Of a stretch of 64,000 nt of DNA, positions 1 through 8,700 are shown piece by piece. The stretch covers positions 1 through 64,000 of the forward strand of contig JACQZN010000111.1 of assembly GCA_016213845.1 (NCBI GenBank), in the 5' to 3' direction. The notes below the pieces were generated by a model. That model worked only from the letters and a program-made list of their open reading frames with translations. It searched no databases and was not told where the DNA came from. Within the stretch, counting starts at the first letter, position 1. Every line of letters starts with the position of its first letter. This DNA is from Candidatus Wallbacteria bacterium. Its GTDB lineage: Bacteria > Muiribacteriota > UBA6191 > JACPRK01. Position numbers and translations under genes: made by a program.

Positions 1-108
1 GACTACTTCCACTGGGGCCCGAAGAACTGGTTCTAGGTGCAGAACCCCGACGGCACGCGCTTCCCGATGTCCACCGGTTCGCGCGTCACCCGCATCACGA
101 AGCCGTAG
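1..108 (+). pseudogene. 3' end of an unknown gene with an in-frame TAG
   Basis: Reading from base 1 gives DYFHWGPKNWF, then TAG at 34-36. The same frame continues with plausible coding sequence (VQNPDGTRFPMSTGSRVTRI) to a TAG at 106-108. A CAG-to-TAG change is the simplest explanation, so the gene may be truncated near its end or the first TAG may be its real stop. The family is not recognised. It faces the kinase gene and lies outside the presumed phage boundary. Confidence 0.4.
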
Positions 109-142
109 CGGCGCTTACAAGCACCCAGAAGTCCCGGGGCGT

Positions 143-214
143 GGAAATCCCGTGGCGTCTACCTGTACCGGGTTTTCTCGCAAACCCGGTACAGGTAGAC
201 GCCACGGGATTTCC
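143..214. repeat. 33-bp perfect inverted repeat (hairpin)
   Basis: Bases 143-175 are the exact reverse complement of 182-214, with a 6-base loop TCTCGC. It lies between two convergent genes, about 40 bases past the stop of the kinase gene. It is much longer than a normal intrinsic terminator and no T-run follows on either strand, so it may be a palindromic repeat element that also stops transcription. Confidence 0.9.
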
Positions 215-254
215 CAGGTGGGCATCGCAGGACGTTCCGCCTTTCACCCCGCGG

Positions 255-1481
255 TCACGAACTTTCGTCCGCGAAGACGGGGAGCTCGATCTCGACGCAG
301 GTGCCGCCATCCAGGGCGTCGATGATTTGCACCTGGCCGCCGTGCAGGTCGACGAGCTGCTTGACGATGCAAAGTCCGAGGCCGGCGCCCTTCTCGCCGT
401 TGGTCGGGCGGTTGGAGCCCTGGAAAAAAGGCTGGAAGACCCGCTCGCGCTCTCCGGCCGGGATTCCGGGGCCGCGGTCGGCGACCCGGATGAAGGCGCG
501 CCCGTTGTGGCGCTGGAGCGCAACTCGAACAGGCTGCTTGGGCGGTGAGTACTTGATGGCGTTGGCGATGACGTTGCTCAGCACCTGGACCATCCGGTTC
601 CGGTCGGCGTTGATTGGCAGCTCCGCCCCCGGGAGGGCCTCCAGGGCGAGCGACACCTCCTTTTCATCGGCGGCGAGCCCGTGGAGCTCCATCGCCTCCG
701 CGAGGATGCCCGCCAGGTCTTCGCGCTGCATGTACAGACGTAGGGCGCCCCGCTCGAGGGTTTCCAGATCGAGCAGGTTGGCGACGATGGAGCTCATGTA
801 GCTCACGAGGATGCGGAACCGGCGGATTATCTGGACCTGCTTCGGAGAGACCGGGCCGTAGGCGCCGTCCATGAGGAGCCCGGAGTACCCGACCAGCGAC
901 ATCAGCGGAGCCCTCAGGTCATGACTGGCCATCCCGAGGTACTCCTCGTGACGCGCAAGGAGCCGCTTGAGCTGGTCGTTCAACTCTTCGAGGTGGGCGT
1001 TCTTGAGGGACAGCTCGCTCTCGTAAAGCCGTATGCGCAGCGCGGCGCGGATCCGCGCGAGCAGCTCCGGCTTCTGGACCGGCTTCGTCACGTAGTCGTG
1101 ACCGCCGCACTCGAGGCCCTGCGCAATCACTTCGGCGTTGCGGTGCTGAGCGGACAGAAAGATCACGGGGACGTCGCTCGTGGAGGCCCTCGCCTTGAGG
1201 CGCCTGCAGACCTCGAAGCCGTCGATGCCGGGCATGGCTACGTCCAGGAGGACGACGTCGGGTTTTTCGCCCTCTACCAGCGTCACAACCTCGCTCGAGA
1301 GCGCTGTGGTGACGACCACGAAGCCTTCGGCGACGAGCACCATCCGGAGGATTTCGAGGATGTCGGCATCGTCGTCTGCGACCAGGACCTTGTGCGTAAC
1401 GGGAGGAGCACCTGGCCGTGCGATGGAGTCAGCTGCGCTCGCCAAGCTCGGCGATGCCGCCGGTGTGGCCGTTGGGTCCAT
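255..1481 (-). CDS. Hybrid response regulator / sensor histidine kinase
   Basis: A 408-residue cytoplasmic signalling protein. Residues about 30-147 form a receiver domain: acidic cluster ADDDAD, phospho-acceptor Asp80 in VVLLDVAMPG, and conserved Lys133 in DYVTKPV. A coiled linker (150-180) leads to a HisKA domain with His187 in MASHDLRAPL, then an HATPase domain with the N box (NVIANAIKYS), G1 (DRGPGIP) and G2 (GAGLGLCIVKQL). There is no membrane segment, so input must come through the receiver. The ATG at 1481 was chosen because AGAGAG lies just upstream and the longer reading lacks domain-like sequence. It is probably a host gene beside the phage insertion site. Confidence 0.9.
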   Translation of the reverse strand: MDPTATPAASPSLASAADSIARPGAPPVTHKVLVADDDADILEILRMVLVAEGFVVVTTALSSEVVTLVEGEKPDVVLLDVAMPGIDGFEVCRRLKARASTSDVPVIFLSAQHRNAEVIAQGLECGGHDYVTKPVQKPELLARIRAALRIRLYESELSLKNAHLEELNDQLKRLLARHEEYLGMASHDLRAPLMSLVGYSGLLMDGAYGPVSPKQVQIIRRFRILVSYMSSIVANLLDLETLERGALRLYMQREDLAGILAEAMELHGLAADEKEVSLALEALPGAELPINADRNRMVQVLSNVIANAIKYSPPKQPVRVALQRHNGRAFIRVADRGPGIPAGERERVFQPFFQGSNRPTNGEKGAGLGLCIVKQLVDLHGGQVQIIDALDGGTCVEIELPVFADESS

Positions 1482-1760
1482 GGCTGTCTCTCTTCGAGGC
1501 GCGCCTGCGTATGGTCGACTTGATCGTCTGTCCGTCCCGCGCTCCCTGCCAGCGAGGACGCAACGCTTCCCGGGCACCTCAACCATAGGACGTACCATGC
1601 CCCCCGAACTTGCTCCAGCCCCGGCTAGCGAAACCTGGCCGATTGGTAACCCATCTGCCAAAAGGTCCCCCAAAAAGCGCGCAAGTGTACTGCGCGTGCC
1701 TCGACCATCCTCCGGCACCTGGAGAACGATGCGCTCGAAGGCCGCCCCCTGGGGGCTAGC

Positions 1761-1810
1761 TGGAGCCGGCGGTCAGGATTGAACTGACGACCTGCTGATT
1801 ACGAATCAGC
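1761..1810 (-). other. 3' half of a tRNA-Thr(CGU) gene; probable att site
   Basis: On the minus strand this is a tRNA from the anticodon stem onward: stem GCTGA/TCAGC around loop TTCGTAA (anticodon CGU), variable AGGTC, T arm GTCAG/CTGAC around TTCAATC, acceptor strand CGCCGGC, discriminator T, and CCA. The D arm and 5' acceptor strand are absent: the next 200 bases (1811-2013) contain no matching half and no gene. Prophages that use the 3' end of a tRNA as attB leave such a fragment at one end, so this likely marks the phage boundary. No integrase or second copy is in the window. Confidence 0.75.
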
Positions 1811-2013
1811 GTGGGATCGGATCGCAAATGGTGTTCTGATGCCGCTATCGCGCGACAATGGCACATCCTGGGCACACGTGAGCGCTTCGAGAAGACACCC
1901 AAACGAGAGCGAGACGGACCCCGTCACGCTGGGGGAGGTCGTGCCGGGGCCCGCTGGCGACTGACGCCGCCGGCCGCAGAATAGCACGAGCCAGAACGCC
2001 GACGCGGACCCCT

Positions 2014-2439
2014 CTACCTCTGCGCGACAAGCATCCGCCGCACGCGGTCCTCCAACTCTTCGCCAACCCCATCGCCGTGTGTGAGCACGCCGATGATCGT
2101 CCCGCCCAGCGTCGCCCGCCGGACCACGTCCTCGCGCGCGGCGGGCACGACCAGCAGGGCCGGCACGCCGCTCTTCGATAGTTGCTCGGCGAGTTGTGCC
2201 GGATGCGGCAGACCGGCCTGCATGTCGATCACGGCGCCGACGGGACGACGCCCCGGGCCGGCTGCGAGCAGCACGCGGGCGAAGGCGCGGTCGTAGAAGG
2301 CTTTGGGCAGCGTCGCTCCCCGGCCGCCCAGGCGGTCGACCAGGCTGTTAACGCGCTCGAGCAGGGAACGCGACTCCGACACCACGACGACGACCGGTCG
2401 CGCCAGGGGGTTGCGATGCCAGAGGATGCCCTGAGTCAT
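2014..2439 (-). CDS. Receiver-like alpha/beta protein, function unknown
   Basis: A 141-residue protein lacking membrane segments. It has alternating strands and helices resembling a CheY-type fold (strands VVVVVS, VGAVIDMQ, ALLVVP, GTIIGVL), but no conserved acidic pocket or phospho-acceptor is convincing, so it would be a pseudo-receiver at most. It starts 3 bases after the MCE gene stop and is the last gene before the tRNA fragment, so it is probably cotranscribed with the lysis cassette. Function is not inferred. Confidence 0.65.
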   Translation of the reverse strand: MTQGILWHRNPLARPVVVVVSESRSLLERVNSLVDRLGGRGATLPKAFYDRAFARVLLAAGPGRRPVGAVIDMQAGLPHPAQLAEQLSKSGVPALLVVPAAREDVVRRATLGGTIIGVLTHGDGVGEELEDRVRRMLVAQR

Positions 2440-2442
2440 GGC

Positions 2443-3621
2443 TCAGAACCTCTTCTCGAAGCCAACGAGTGCCGCCCGGCGGCCGCGCGTCAGGTCGTCG
2501 CCGCGAAGCACGATGCCGACGTCATCGGCGATCGGCCAGCGCAGGGTAGCTCGCAGCACCGGACGGGGCAGCCGGTAGGCGTCGAAGGACAGCCAGCCGT
2601 CGCCGACGCCGACATCGAGACCGGCGCCGATCTCGCCTCTCAGAGTGCCGGTTCGCAGCTTGAGCGCGTCGTTCAGCCTGCGGCCGGCCTGAAACGTGAT
2701 TCCTCCGCCGGGACCGCCCTCCCATCCTGCGTAGGCGAACAGCCGATCCTCGTACCTGCCCTGGATAACGAGGTCGGAGTAGATGCTTTGATCGGACGCG
2801 TTGAGAAGCAGTGTCGACGTGCCACCGACTCGCAGCTTCGACAGTGTGCGCCGGCCCCGCGCAATGACCTCGGCGGTGGCCCGGGCCTCGCGCGCCACGC
2901 CGTCAAGGACCGCGTGCAAGCCCGGGTCCTCCGCCACCGCTCGGACCCGCCCCGTCACGGCCGCCACGTCGGCGCTCGCGGACGCGATGCGCGAGGCTGT
3001 CGCGCTCAGGTCGCGGCCCATCGTGCCAGTCGGCCCGTAGGCCCGGGCGATCTGTCTGACCTCCGCAGCCACACAGCGAAGCTCTCCCGTGAGAGCCTCC
3101 GCCTGGACCGTGACGTGGGCGGCGCCGGACGTGGCCGCCCGCAAGTCAGCCAGGGCCCCGGCGATCTCAGGCGCCGTTAGCAGTCGGGCCGCCGCCTGAC
3201 TGGCCTCACGCGCTGCCGCGGCTGCCGCCTGCAGGTCGCGTATGGTCCGCGCCAGCCCAGATGGTTCTTCTGGGGCGAGCGAGAGTACGCTTCCGGCCGG
3301 GAGAACTGCCTGCGGAATCGGCGCTTGCCAGATCCAGACCTCGCCGCCGCGTAGGATCACACGAGACCTCGGATCTATCCGGTGGCTCTCCCCGATCGCG
3401 AGGATGCACTTCAGGCCACCAACCCCACCGGGCTCAATTCGATCGACTTTGCCGACGGTGAGTGCATTCACCCGCACGCGGGCCCCAGGCTCCACCTCGC
3501 CGGCATCGGGCGCCATCAGCGCCAATTCGTAGCGCGCCTGCCACGGGCGATAGACCCACGCGTACCAGGAGCCGGCGATGGCGACGACCACCAAGACGAG
3601 CCAAGCCAGCGCTCGACGCAT
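2443..3621 (-). CDS. MCE (MlaD-like) domain protein in the phage lysis operon
   Basis: 392 residues. An N-terminal membrane anchor (about residues 4-22) is followed by an MCE-like domain (about 30-115) with the family pattern ARVRVNALTVGKVDRIEPGG, then Ala-rich helices (120-270) and a Gly/aromatic-rich beta region ending in Phe. MCE proteins form rings or tunnels that move lipids between bacterial membranes; the C-terminal beta region recalls those of some outer-membrane-contacting MCE proteins. It lies 13 bases from the preceding lysis gene on the same strand. MlaD homologues are normally in operons with an ABC transporter, which is missing here. The assignment rests on the MCE motif; the phage role is inference. 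Confidence 0.7.
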   Translation of the reverse strand: MRRALAWLVLVVVAIAGSWYAWVYRPWQARYELALMAPDAGEVEPGARVRVNALTVGKVDRIEPGGVGGLKCILAIGESHRIDPRSRVILRGGEVWIWQAPIPQAVLPAGSVLSLAPEEPSGLARTIRDLQAAAAAAREASQAAARLLTAPEIAGALADLRAATSGAAHVTVQAEALTGELRCVAAEVRQIARAYGPTGTMGRDLSATASRIASASADVAAVTGRVRAVAEDPGLHAVLDGVAREARATAEVIARGRRTLSKLRVGGTSTLLLNASDQSIYSDLVIQGRYEDRLFAYAGWEGGPGGGITFQAGRRLNDALKLRTGTLRGEIGAGLDVGVGDGWLSFDAYRLPRPVLRATLRWPIADDVGIVLRGDDLTRGRRAALVGFEKRF

Positions 3622-3634
3622 GGAGTGGTGCCAA

Positions 3635-4351
3635 TCAGCGCATCCCCACGACAGCGCGCAGCACGGCCCCGAGAATTGCCGGCCCTTGCCCCGATAGGGC
3701 GGTCGGAAGGTCGGCCGCTACACGAAGTGCCGCCCGCTGCATCGCCAGCCGGAGTCGCCCGCGAACCTCCGCGGAGATGAGGCGCTGCGTCTTCTGCCGC
3801 GTCGTAACCGTGCCGAAGCGCCCCACGGCCACCAGCCAAGGATGCAGGCCTGCGCGACCCTCCGCCAGTTCGTCAGGATCCACGAGGTACAGATCACCTG
3901 TGGCCGTCTCCTCGACGACGAAGACCACCACGGGGCGACGCACCACGAAACCCGCTGGCCACGCCGTACCGGGATCATTCTGACGGCCGGTCGACGCCCG
4001 CTGCAGTCTCGCCAGGTCGAGCACGTCCGCGGGCGATGTCTCTGCCAGCGCAGGCGTGGCGAACGCCATCCCGAGACTGGCCACGATACAGAGGAGTGCA
4101 ACTGGCGGTGCCGCCGGCGGCTTCTGCTCTTCAGGTGTTGGCACGGCAACCTTCGCGCCTGCATCCTCGACACCTATGGCCATGGCGATGACACTCCAGA
4201 CGGCGGCGATCACCTCGCTCAGATGTAGGAGGAGTTCACCGCGCTTCTCCTCCGGTACCCACCCATTGGAAACGGCGAGACCTGAGAGTGCGGTAGCGAT
4301 CATCGTGACGAGCCACCCGATGGTGGCCTTTCTGCTCTGAAATGGGTTCAT
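3635..4351 (-). CDS. Membrane protein of the lysis cassette, holin-like N-terminus
   Basis: 238 residues starting MNPFQSRKATIGW. The first 65 residues have two hydrophobic segments (about 9-30 and 42-62), a layout typical of small phage holins. Another hydrophobic stretch (about 80-102, ending TPALAETSP) looks like an internal signal or anchor, followed by a soluble domain. The ATG at 4351 has AAAGGAG eight bases upstream; a longer open reading upstream has no domain logic. The gene could be a holin fused to a periplasmic domain, or two genes joined in frame. Confidence 0.6.
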   Translation of the reverse strand: MNPFQSRKATIGWLVTMIATALSGLAVSNGWVPEEKRGELLLHLSEVIAAVWSVIAMAIGVEDAGAKVAVPTPEEQKPPAAPPVALLCIVASLGMAFATPALAETSPADVLDLARLQRASTGRQNDPGTAWPAGFVVRRPVVVFVVEETATGDLYLVDPDELAEGRAGLHPWLVAVGRFGTVTTRQKTQRLISAEVRGRLRLAMQRAALRVAADLPTALSGQGPAILGAVLRAVVGMR

Positions 4352-4428
4352 CGTTGGACTCCTTTCTAGCGGGCGGCCAGTCAGCCGACCCATCGGTGGG
4401 TGTGGGGTGTCGCAGGTGGTCATCCGGG

Positions 4429-4623
4429 TCAGGGCCCTCGCGCGATCCACATCGCCACGCCGAACAGCATCCATGCGGAGGCGACGATCGGAAGCCCGCA
4501 CGCGGCTCGCACGAGCCACAGCGTCCATCGATTCATGGATGCGGACCGGTGAGTTTCGAACAACGCGAGAATCAGGGTGGCCGTGATGAGGCTGACCGCG
4601 GCTATCAGAGCAACCAGTCCCAT
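4429..4623 (-). CDS. Small two-TM membrane protein, holin candidate
   Basis: 64 residues with two hydrophobic segments (about 2-21 and 33-58) separated by a short polar stretch with His, Arg and Ser. Size, topology and its place between the peptidase and another membrane protein fit a holin or antiholin. No family was recognised. The 77-base gap before the next gene holds no clear signal. Confidence 0.55.
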   Translation of the reverse strand: MGLVALIAAVSLITATLILALFETHRSASMNRWTLWLVRAACGLPIVASAWMLFGVAMWIARGP

Positions 4624-4632
4624 CTGTATCTC

Positions 4633-4719
4633 CTAGTCGAGGCTCGTCACCCACAGGACCCACGCGCAGCCGGCCAGCAGCATAGCGAGCACGCCCAGGG
4701 CGGAGAGGAGTCGCTTCAA
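4633..4719 (-). CDS. Tiny lipoprotein, possible o-spanin remnant
   Basis: 28 residues: MKRLLSALGVLAMLLAGC followed by 10 residues. It begins at a TTG that overlaps the stop of the peptidase gene (TTGA), a coupling arrangement. LLAGC is a good lipobox, so processing would leave a peptide of about 11 residues on a lipidated Cys. Rz1-type outer-membrane spanins are short lipoproteins encoded next to endolysins, but this is shorter than most. Confidence 0.5.
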   Translation of the reverse strand: MKRLLSALGVLAMLLAGCAWVLWVTSLD

Positions 4720-5258
4720 AGGGCAGCCAACTCCCAGTGCATGCCGTCTCGCACTCGCGGATGCTCGTCGCTCTCCATCTCGTTGCCGTTCCAGTCGCCG
4801 CCCCACGCGAATCCGTGGCGGGCGAAGATTGGCACGAGCCTTCGTACGGAGCCGCGAGCACCGGCCTTGGCAGGCGGCCGACCGTAGCCGTTCCACGCCG
4901 CGTTGAGGTCGATGGCGATGCCCCACGAGTGGGACGAGAGCGGGCGCGCCGGGTTGTTTCCGATGTGACGCGGGTAAAACAGACCGTCGTAGGTGAGGAT
5001 GTCGACGGCGACCCCGGCCGAGGCGATCTCTGCAAAGGCCGCGAGGAATGGTTCGCGGGCAAGTTTGTGGACCCGGGCCTTGCCACTCGAGGGAACACCG
5101 TTGCAACTGACGCCGCGCAGCTGCGGGATTGTGATGAGGACGGTGTTCTCTTCCTGCCACTTCGGATCGAGGGCAACGAGGCCCTTGCCCAGATCGCGAT
5201 AGCGCGGGTTGCCGAAAATGCGAGCGCGTTCGGCGATGGCAAGCACGGATGGTCTCAT
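4716..5258 (-). CDS. M15-family peptidoglycan peptidase (endolysin)
   Basis: 180 residues. The zinc site of D-Ala-D-Ala carboxypeptidase/VanY-type M15 enzymes is visible: His110 and Asp117 in SSHSWGIAIDLN and His174 in DGMHWEL. Phage members cut peptide cross-links of peptidoglycan at lysis. No signal peptide is seen, so a holin must let it reach the wall. The start overlaps the upstream stop as ATGA. Its surroundings of small membrane proteins and a lipoprotein define a lysis cassette. Confidence 0.9.
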   Translation of the reverse strand: MRPSVLAIAERARIFGNPRYRDLGKGLVALDPKWQEENTVLITIPQLRGVSCNGVPSSGKARVHKLAREPFLAAFAEIASAGVAVDILTYDGLFYPRHIGNNPARPLSSHSWGIAIDLNAAWNGYGRPPAKAGARGSVRRLVPIFARHGFAWGGDWNGNEMESDEHPRVRDGMHWELAAL

Positions 5259-5536
5259 GGCTTAACGACTCCGATCACTCCAACCTTCTGGAGATTGGCC
5301 CACAGCACGAGCCCCGCGTTGATGAGCCCGAAGAGCCCGAAGACGGCCCACACGATCCGCTTGAGCTGGTCGACATCCGCGCGCAGTTCCTTTCGTGCAG
5401 CCTTCTCCTCGTTCCACTCGTCCAGGAACTCGGAGCGCTCACGATGCCGTTCCGAGCAGTACAGATCGAATTCGCGCCGGAAACCTCGGATCTCACCGAG
5501 CACCTCCCTTGCGGTCCCGCCGTTCTCGTCCGCCAT
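5255..5536 (-). CDS. Coiled-coil membrane protein of the lysis cassette
   Basis: 93 residues: a charged helical region (about 8-58, rich in Glu and Arg) followed by one membrane segment (about 61-82, VWAVFGLFGLINAGLVLWA). This resembles XhlA-like accessory proteins or single-TM holins that help an endolysin. It ends in an ATGA overlap with the endolysin start, so the two are coupled. Confidence 0.65.
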   Translation of the reverse strand: MADENGGTAREVLGEIRGFRREFDLYCSERHRERSEFLDEWNEEKAARKELRADVDQLKRIVWAVFGLFGLINAGLVLWANLQKVGVIGVVKP

Positions 5537-5738
5537 CGATCACCCCCGAGAAGGTGGAGGTACCAATCGAACCCGGCGCCGACTGGCGAAGCGCGCGGAC
5601 CTCTCGGAGCGATTCGCTCCAGTAAGTTGCCTCATCAGTAGCCGACGGTTCGTTGGCTGATGTGCAGTCCGGCCCCAGCAGCCGGCGGAGGAGGTCGTTG
5701 TCGTTGGTCATGGGAGATGAGTGCGAGTCCCGGGTCAT
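5493..5738 (-). CDS. Small hypothetical protein
   Basis: 81 residues, polar and low in hydrophobics, with no recognised domain. The ATG at 5738 overlaps the stop of the Kelch protein (ATGA); an alternative ATG lies at 5711. The 3' end overlaps the next gene by 44 bases, which is unusual here and lowers confidence. It may be a fibre-associated or chaperone-like small protein. Confidence 0.45.
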   Translation of the reverse strand: MTRDSHSSPMTNDNDLLRRLLGPDCTSANEPSATDEATYWSESLREVRALRQSAPGSIGTSTFSGVIDGGRERRDRKGGAR

Positions 5739-8700
5739 GGAGACGCCGGCTCAATGAAGATCACGCCGATCGTGCTGGCATCAGCTCCGCCGGCTGTTGA
5801 TCGAACCGTGATGCCGCTACCACTCGTGACCGAATAGACGTAAGGGATGCCCGGAGTTCCGCCCGGGGTGAGGAGGAACGGGAGCCCGAGCGTGTTGGCT
5901 GACACGTTCGCGTTCGACACGAAGACTTCGCCGCTGTCGAAGGTGGCCACCGCCAGCGGGCAATTGGCACCCTTTGCCAGTCTCAGCGTCTGGAAGACGG
6001 AGAGGAAGCTCGCCCGAACGTGGGTCGCGATGCCGTCCTGGCTCCAGACGAAACCGTCCCACATCCATGTGTCGCCGAGGATGTTTCCAGAGATGCTGTC
6101 TGTGGTGCCGCCGAACAGGACGAGTTGCCGATTCAATTCGTCGTAGGCTGCCCTTGCGTACTCCCGTGCGATGGGTTGGACCGTTGGGTTTTTCTGGCTC
6201 CAATCGGTTCCGTTCCACTCCCAGGTATCATTGATCCGGCCGGAGACGCCCAAGCCGCCGAAGAGTGTGACGCGTTGCGTTGCCTGATCCCATGTCATCG
6301 TGCTGCGAGATCTGACGGGTGGGGAGTTGGCCGGGCTTCTCGCCGTCCAGTTCGTGCCATCCCAGGTCCATGTGTCTCCAAGAGTGCCCGTGGAGTTGCT
6401 GCCGCCGAACAGGACAATCTCGGACCGCACTGGATCGAACGAGAGCACGCTGTCGGTACGTCCTGGCGGAGAGTTGGCCGGGCTTCTCGCCGTCCAGTTG
6501 GTGCCGTCCCACTCCCATGTATCGTCGAGGTATCCGGGGCCAAGGCCCTCGCGACCACCGAAGAGCACGGTGCGCGACCTGGCGGTGTCGGTCGCCATCG
6601 CCCCAAACCGACGCGCCGATGGCGAGGCGGCCGGCGCGAGTTGCGTCCATCCACCGCCGCCCGGAGCGTACTTCCACGTTTGGTTCTGGTCGTTGACCCA
6701 CCCCGAGTATCCGCCGAACAGGAGCGGCAGGCCGTCCGGTCCAGCCACCATCATCCCGCCGATCGTCGCCGGGGGGGCGTTCGCTGTGTTCGGCCTCGAC
6801 CACGTCGAGCCAATCAACGCCCATGTGTCGTTCAGGCTGTTCCCGTCATATCCATAGCCACCGAAGACCAGCATCCGACCTACCGCTGGATCGTAATCGG
6901 CCATCGCTTCAGCTCGAGCTGGCGGTGACCCGGAGAGCGACAGGACCGTCCACACCCCGTCGTACGTGAGGACGGGATTGGTAGCGGTTCCGTCGGTGTT
7001 GACGAAGAAAACGAGCTTGTTTCGGGAGTCATCGAAGACGGCTTTGCCCGCGGTGAAGTTGACGTTCGGCATGTCCGGAGCTGAGGAGCCGACACAGACA
7101 CTGGGGTTCAGTGGGTCCACGACGTAGCCCCAGCCGTTCGCCGTCGCACTGTTCTCTGCCGACGGATTCCATTCCCATGTGGCGAGGTTCGCCGTTCCTC
7201 CGTTAGTAGAGCCACCCATCGCTACCAGCCGGCCGCGCTGTGGCGACCACGCAAGAGCCCCTATGGACTGGCCGCCGGGCCCCACGTTCCAGCAGACCGG
7301 CTCCGGGGGTTGTCCTGTAACCGGGTCCTGAGGCCACGTCTTTGGCCAGAGCTTCGCCCAGACTCCCCCTGAGAGCTTCCAGAGTTCCGCCGTCTGGAAG
7401 TAGCCCATCGTCAACAGGTAGGTGCCGGACGGCGAGCCGGCCATGGCATAGGTGCGACTGAAGCCGTTCCAACTCGGTCGGAACGAGGCGTTTATCGGCT
7501 TCCAGTCGGAGCCGTCGTACTCCCACGTCCGGATCACCGGTCCTTCCGGCGGGTGCGGCGCCGGGGAGACTGCGATCGTGAGCGCCGTCTTGCGCACCGG
7601 ATCGTAGGCGCCTGCGAGGATGCTCCCGGTGACAGGGGCCGGGTAGACCGGGCTCCTTCGCTTCCATCCACCGGCCGCGTCCAGTTCCCATGTGTCACTG
7701 AAGGAATTGGCGGCGGTGTCGCCGCCGGACCAGAGGACGTGCATGCCGCGCCGTGTGTCATAGACAAGGCCGGCGGAGATGCGATTACGCGGGAGATCGC
7801 CAAGGAACGTCCACTCGCGACCATCCCACTTCCATGTATCCTGCCGGTAGCCGGTGGCGCCGGCGGTAGTGCCAGGTCCGAACAGCGCGAGCGCGCTCGC
7901 GCCTCCGTAGAGGATGGTCCCGCTCAGCTGCGACGCGTAGGCCAGATGAGCCGCATAGCGAGCCGGCGGTGGGTTAACCGGCTGGCCGCCGATCTCCGAG
8001 ACGACCTTGTCGAAAAGGCCCTTGTCATGCGCCGACTCCAATCCGGACGTCAATGCCGTCGATGGACCAATGGAATCCGATCCATCGATGCGGTGTGTCC
8101 CAGCGTGCGGCGTGACGTTGCCGCCAGATAGACGGCTGTCATTGGACGCGAGGGCCTTGGATGCGGACGCTTCACCGTCTGCGGCCAGCTTCAGCAGACC
8201 CGCAACGGATGTGTCACCGGCCGGCAGTTGGTCCGAGCCACCGATGCGGTGGCTCGACTGATGCGACATCGGGGTGCGGCTGTCCGACAGCCTTGGATCA
8301 TCGGCCTCCACGGCGTAGGTCGGACTGACGGCGCCGGAGGGGGCGAGCTTGACCAGGCCCGCCGTCCCGCTGCTCGCCGCCGGCAGCGCGTCCGAGCCAC
8401 CGATCTGGTGGCTCGACTGATGCGCCGTCGGCGTACGGCTGTTCGACAGGCGGCTATCCGTGGCCATCACGGCGCGTCCAACGGAAGCCTCTCCGTTGAG
8501 CGCAAACTGCGCGAGTCCGGCCGTGGTCACGCTGGTAGGGCTCAGCGCGTCTGGCCCGAGCAACATGTGTCGCGCCGCATGGGTTACGTAGCCCGCGCCA
8601 ACAAGCCGCGTGTCGGTAGACATGACAGCGCGTCCAGCGCTGGCCACGCCGTTCTCGGCAAAACGGACGACACCGGTCTTTTGAGTCGTCGCGCGCTCGA

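Noticed and set aside
1799-1805. TTACGAA at the tRNA fragment as a further motif copy
   Set aside because: It is part of the anticodon stem-loop of the tRNA fragment.
1761-1810. A complete tRNA-Thr gene
   Set aside because: The D arm and 5' acceptor strand are not present upstream.
2182-3180. A 332-residue plus-strand open frame opposite the MCE gene
   Set aside because: A shadow caused by high GC; Arg/Gly-rich and without domains, while the minus strand has a membrane anchor and MCE motif.
3635-5242. A single 535-residue protein over the lysis region
   Set aside because: Only its last 238 residues have domain-like sequence and a good ribosome site; the first part is the shadow of the endolysin and small lysis genes.
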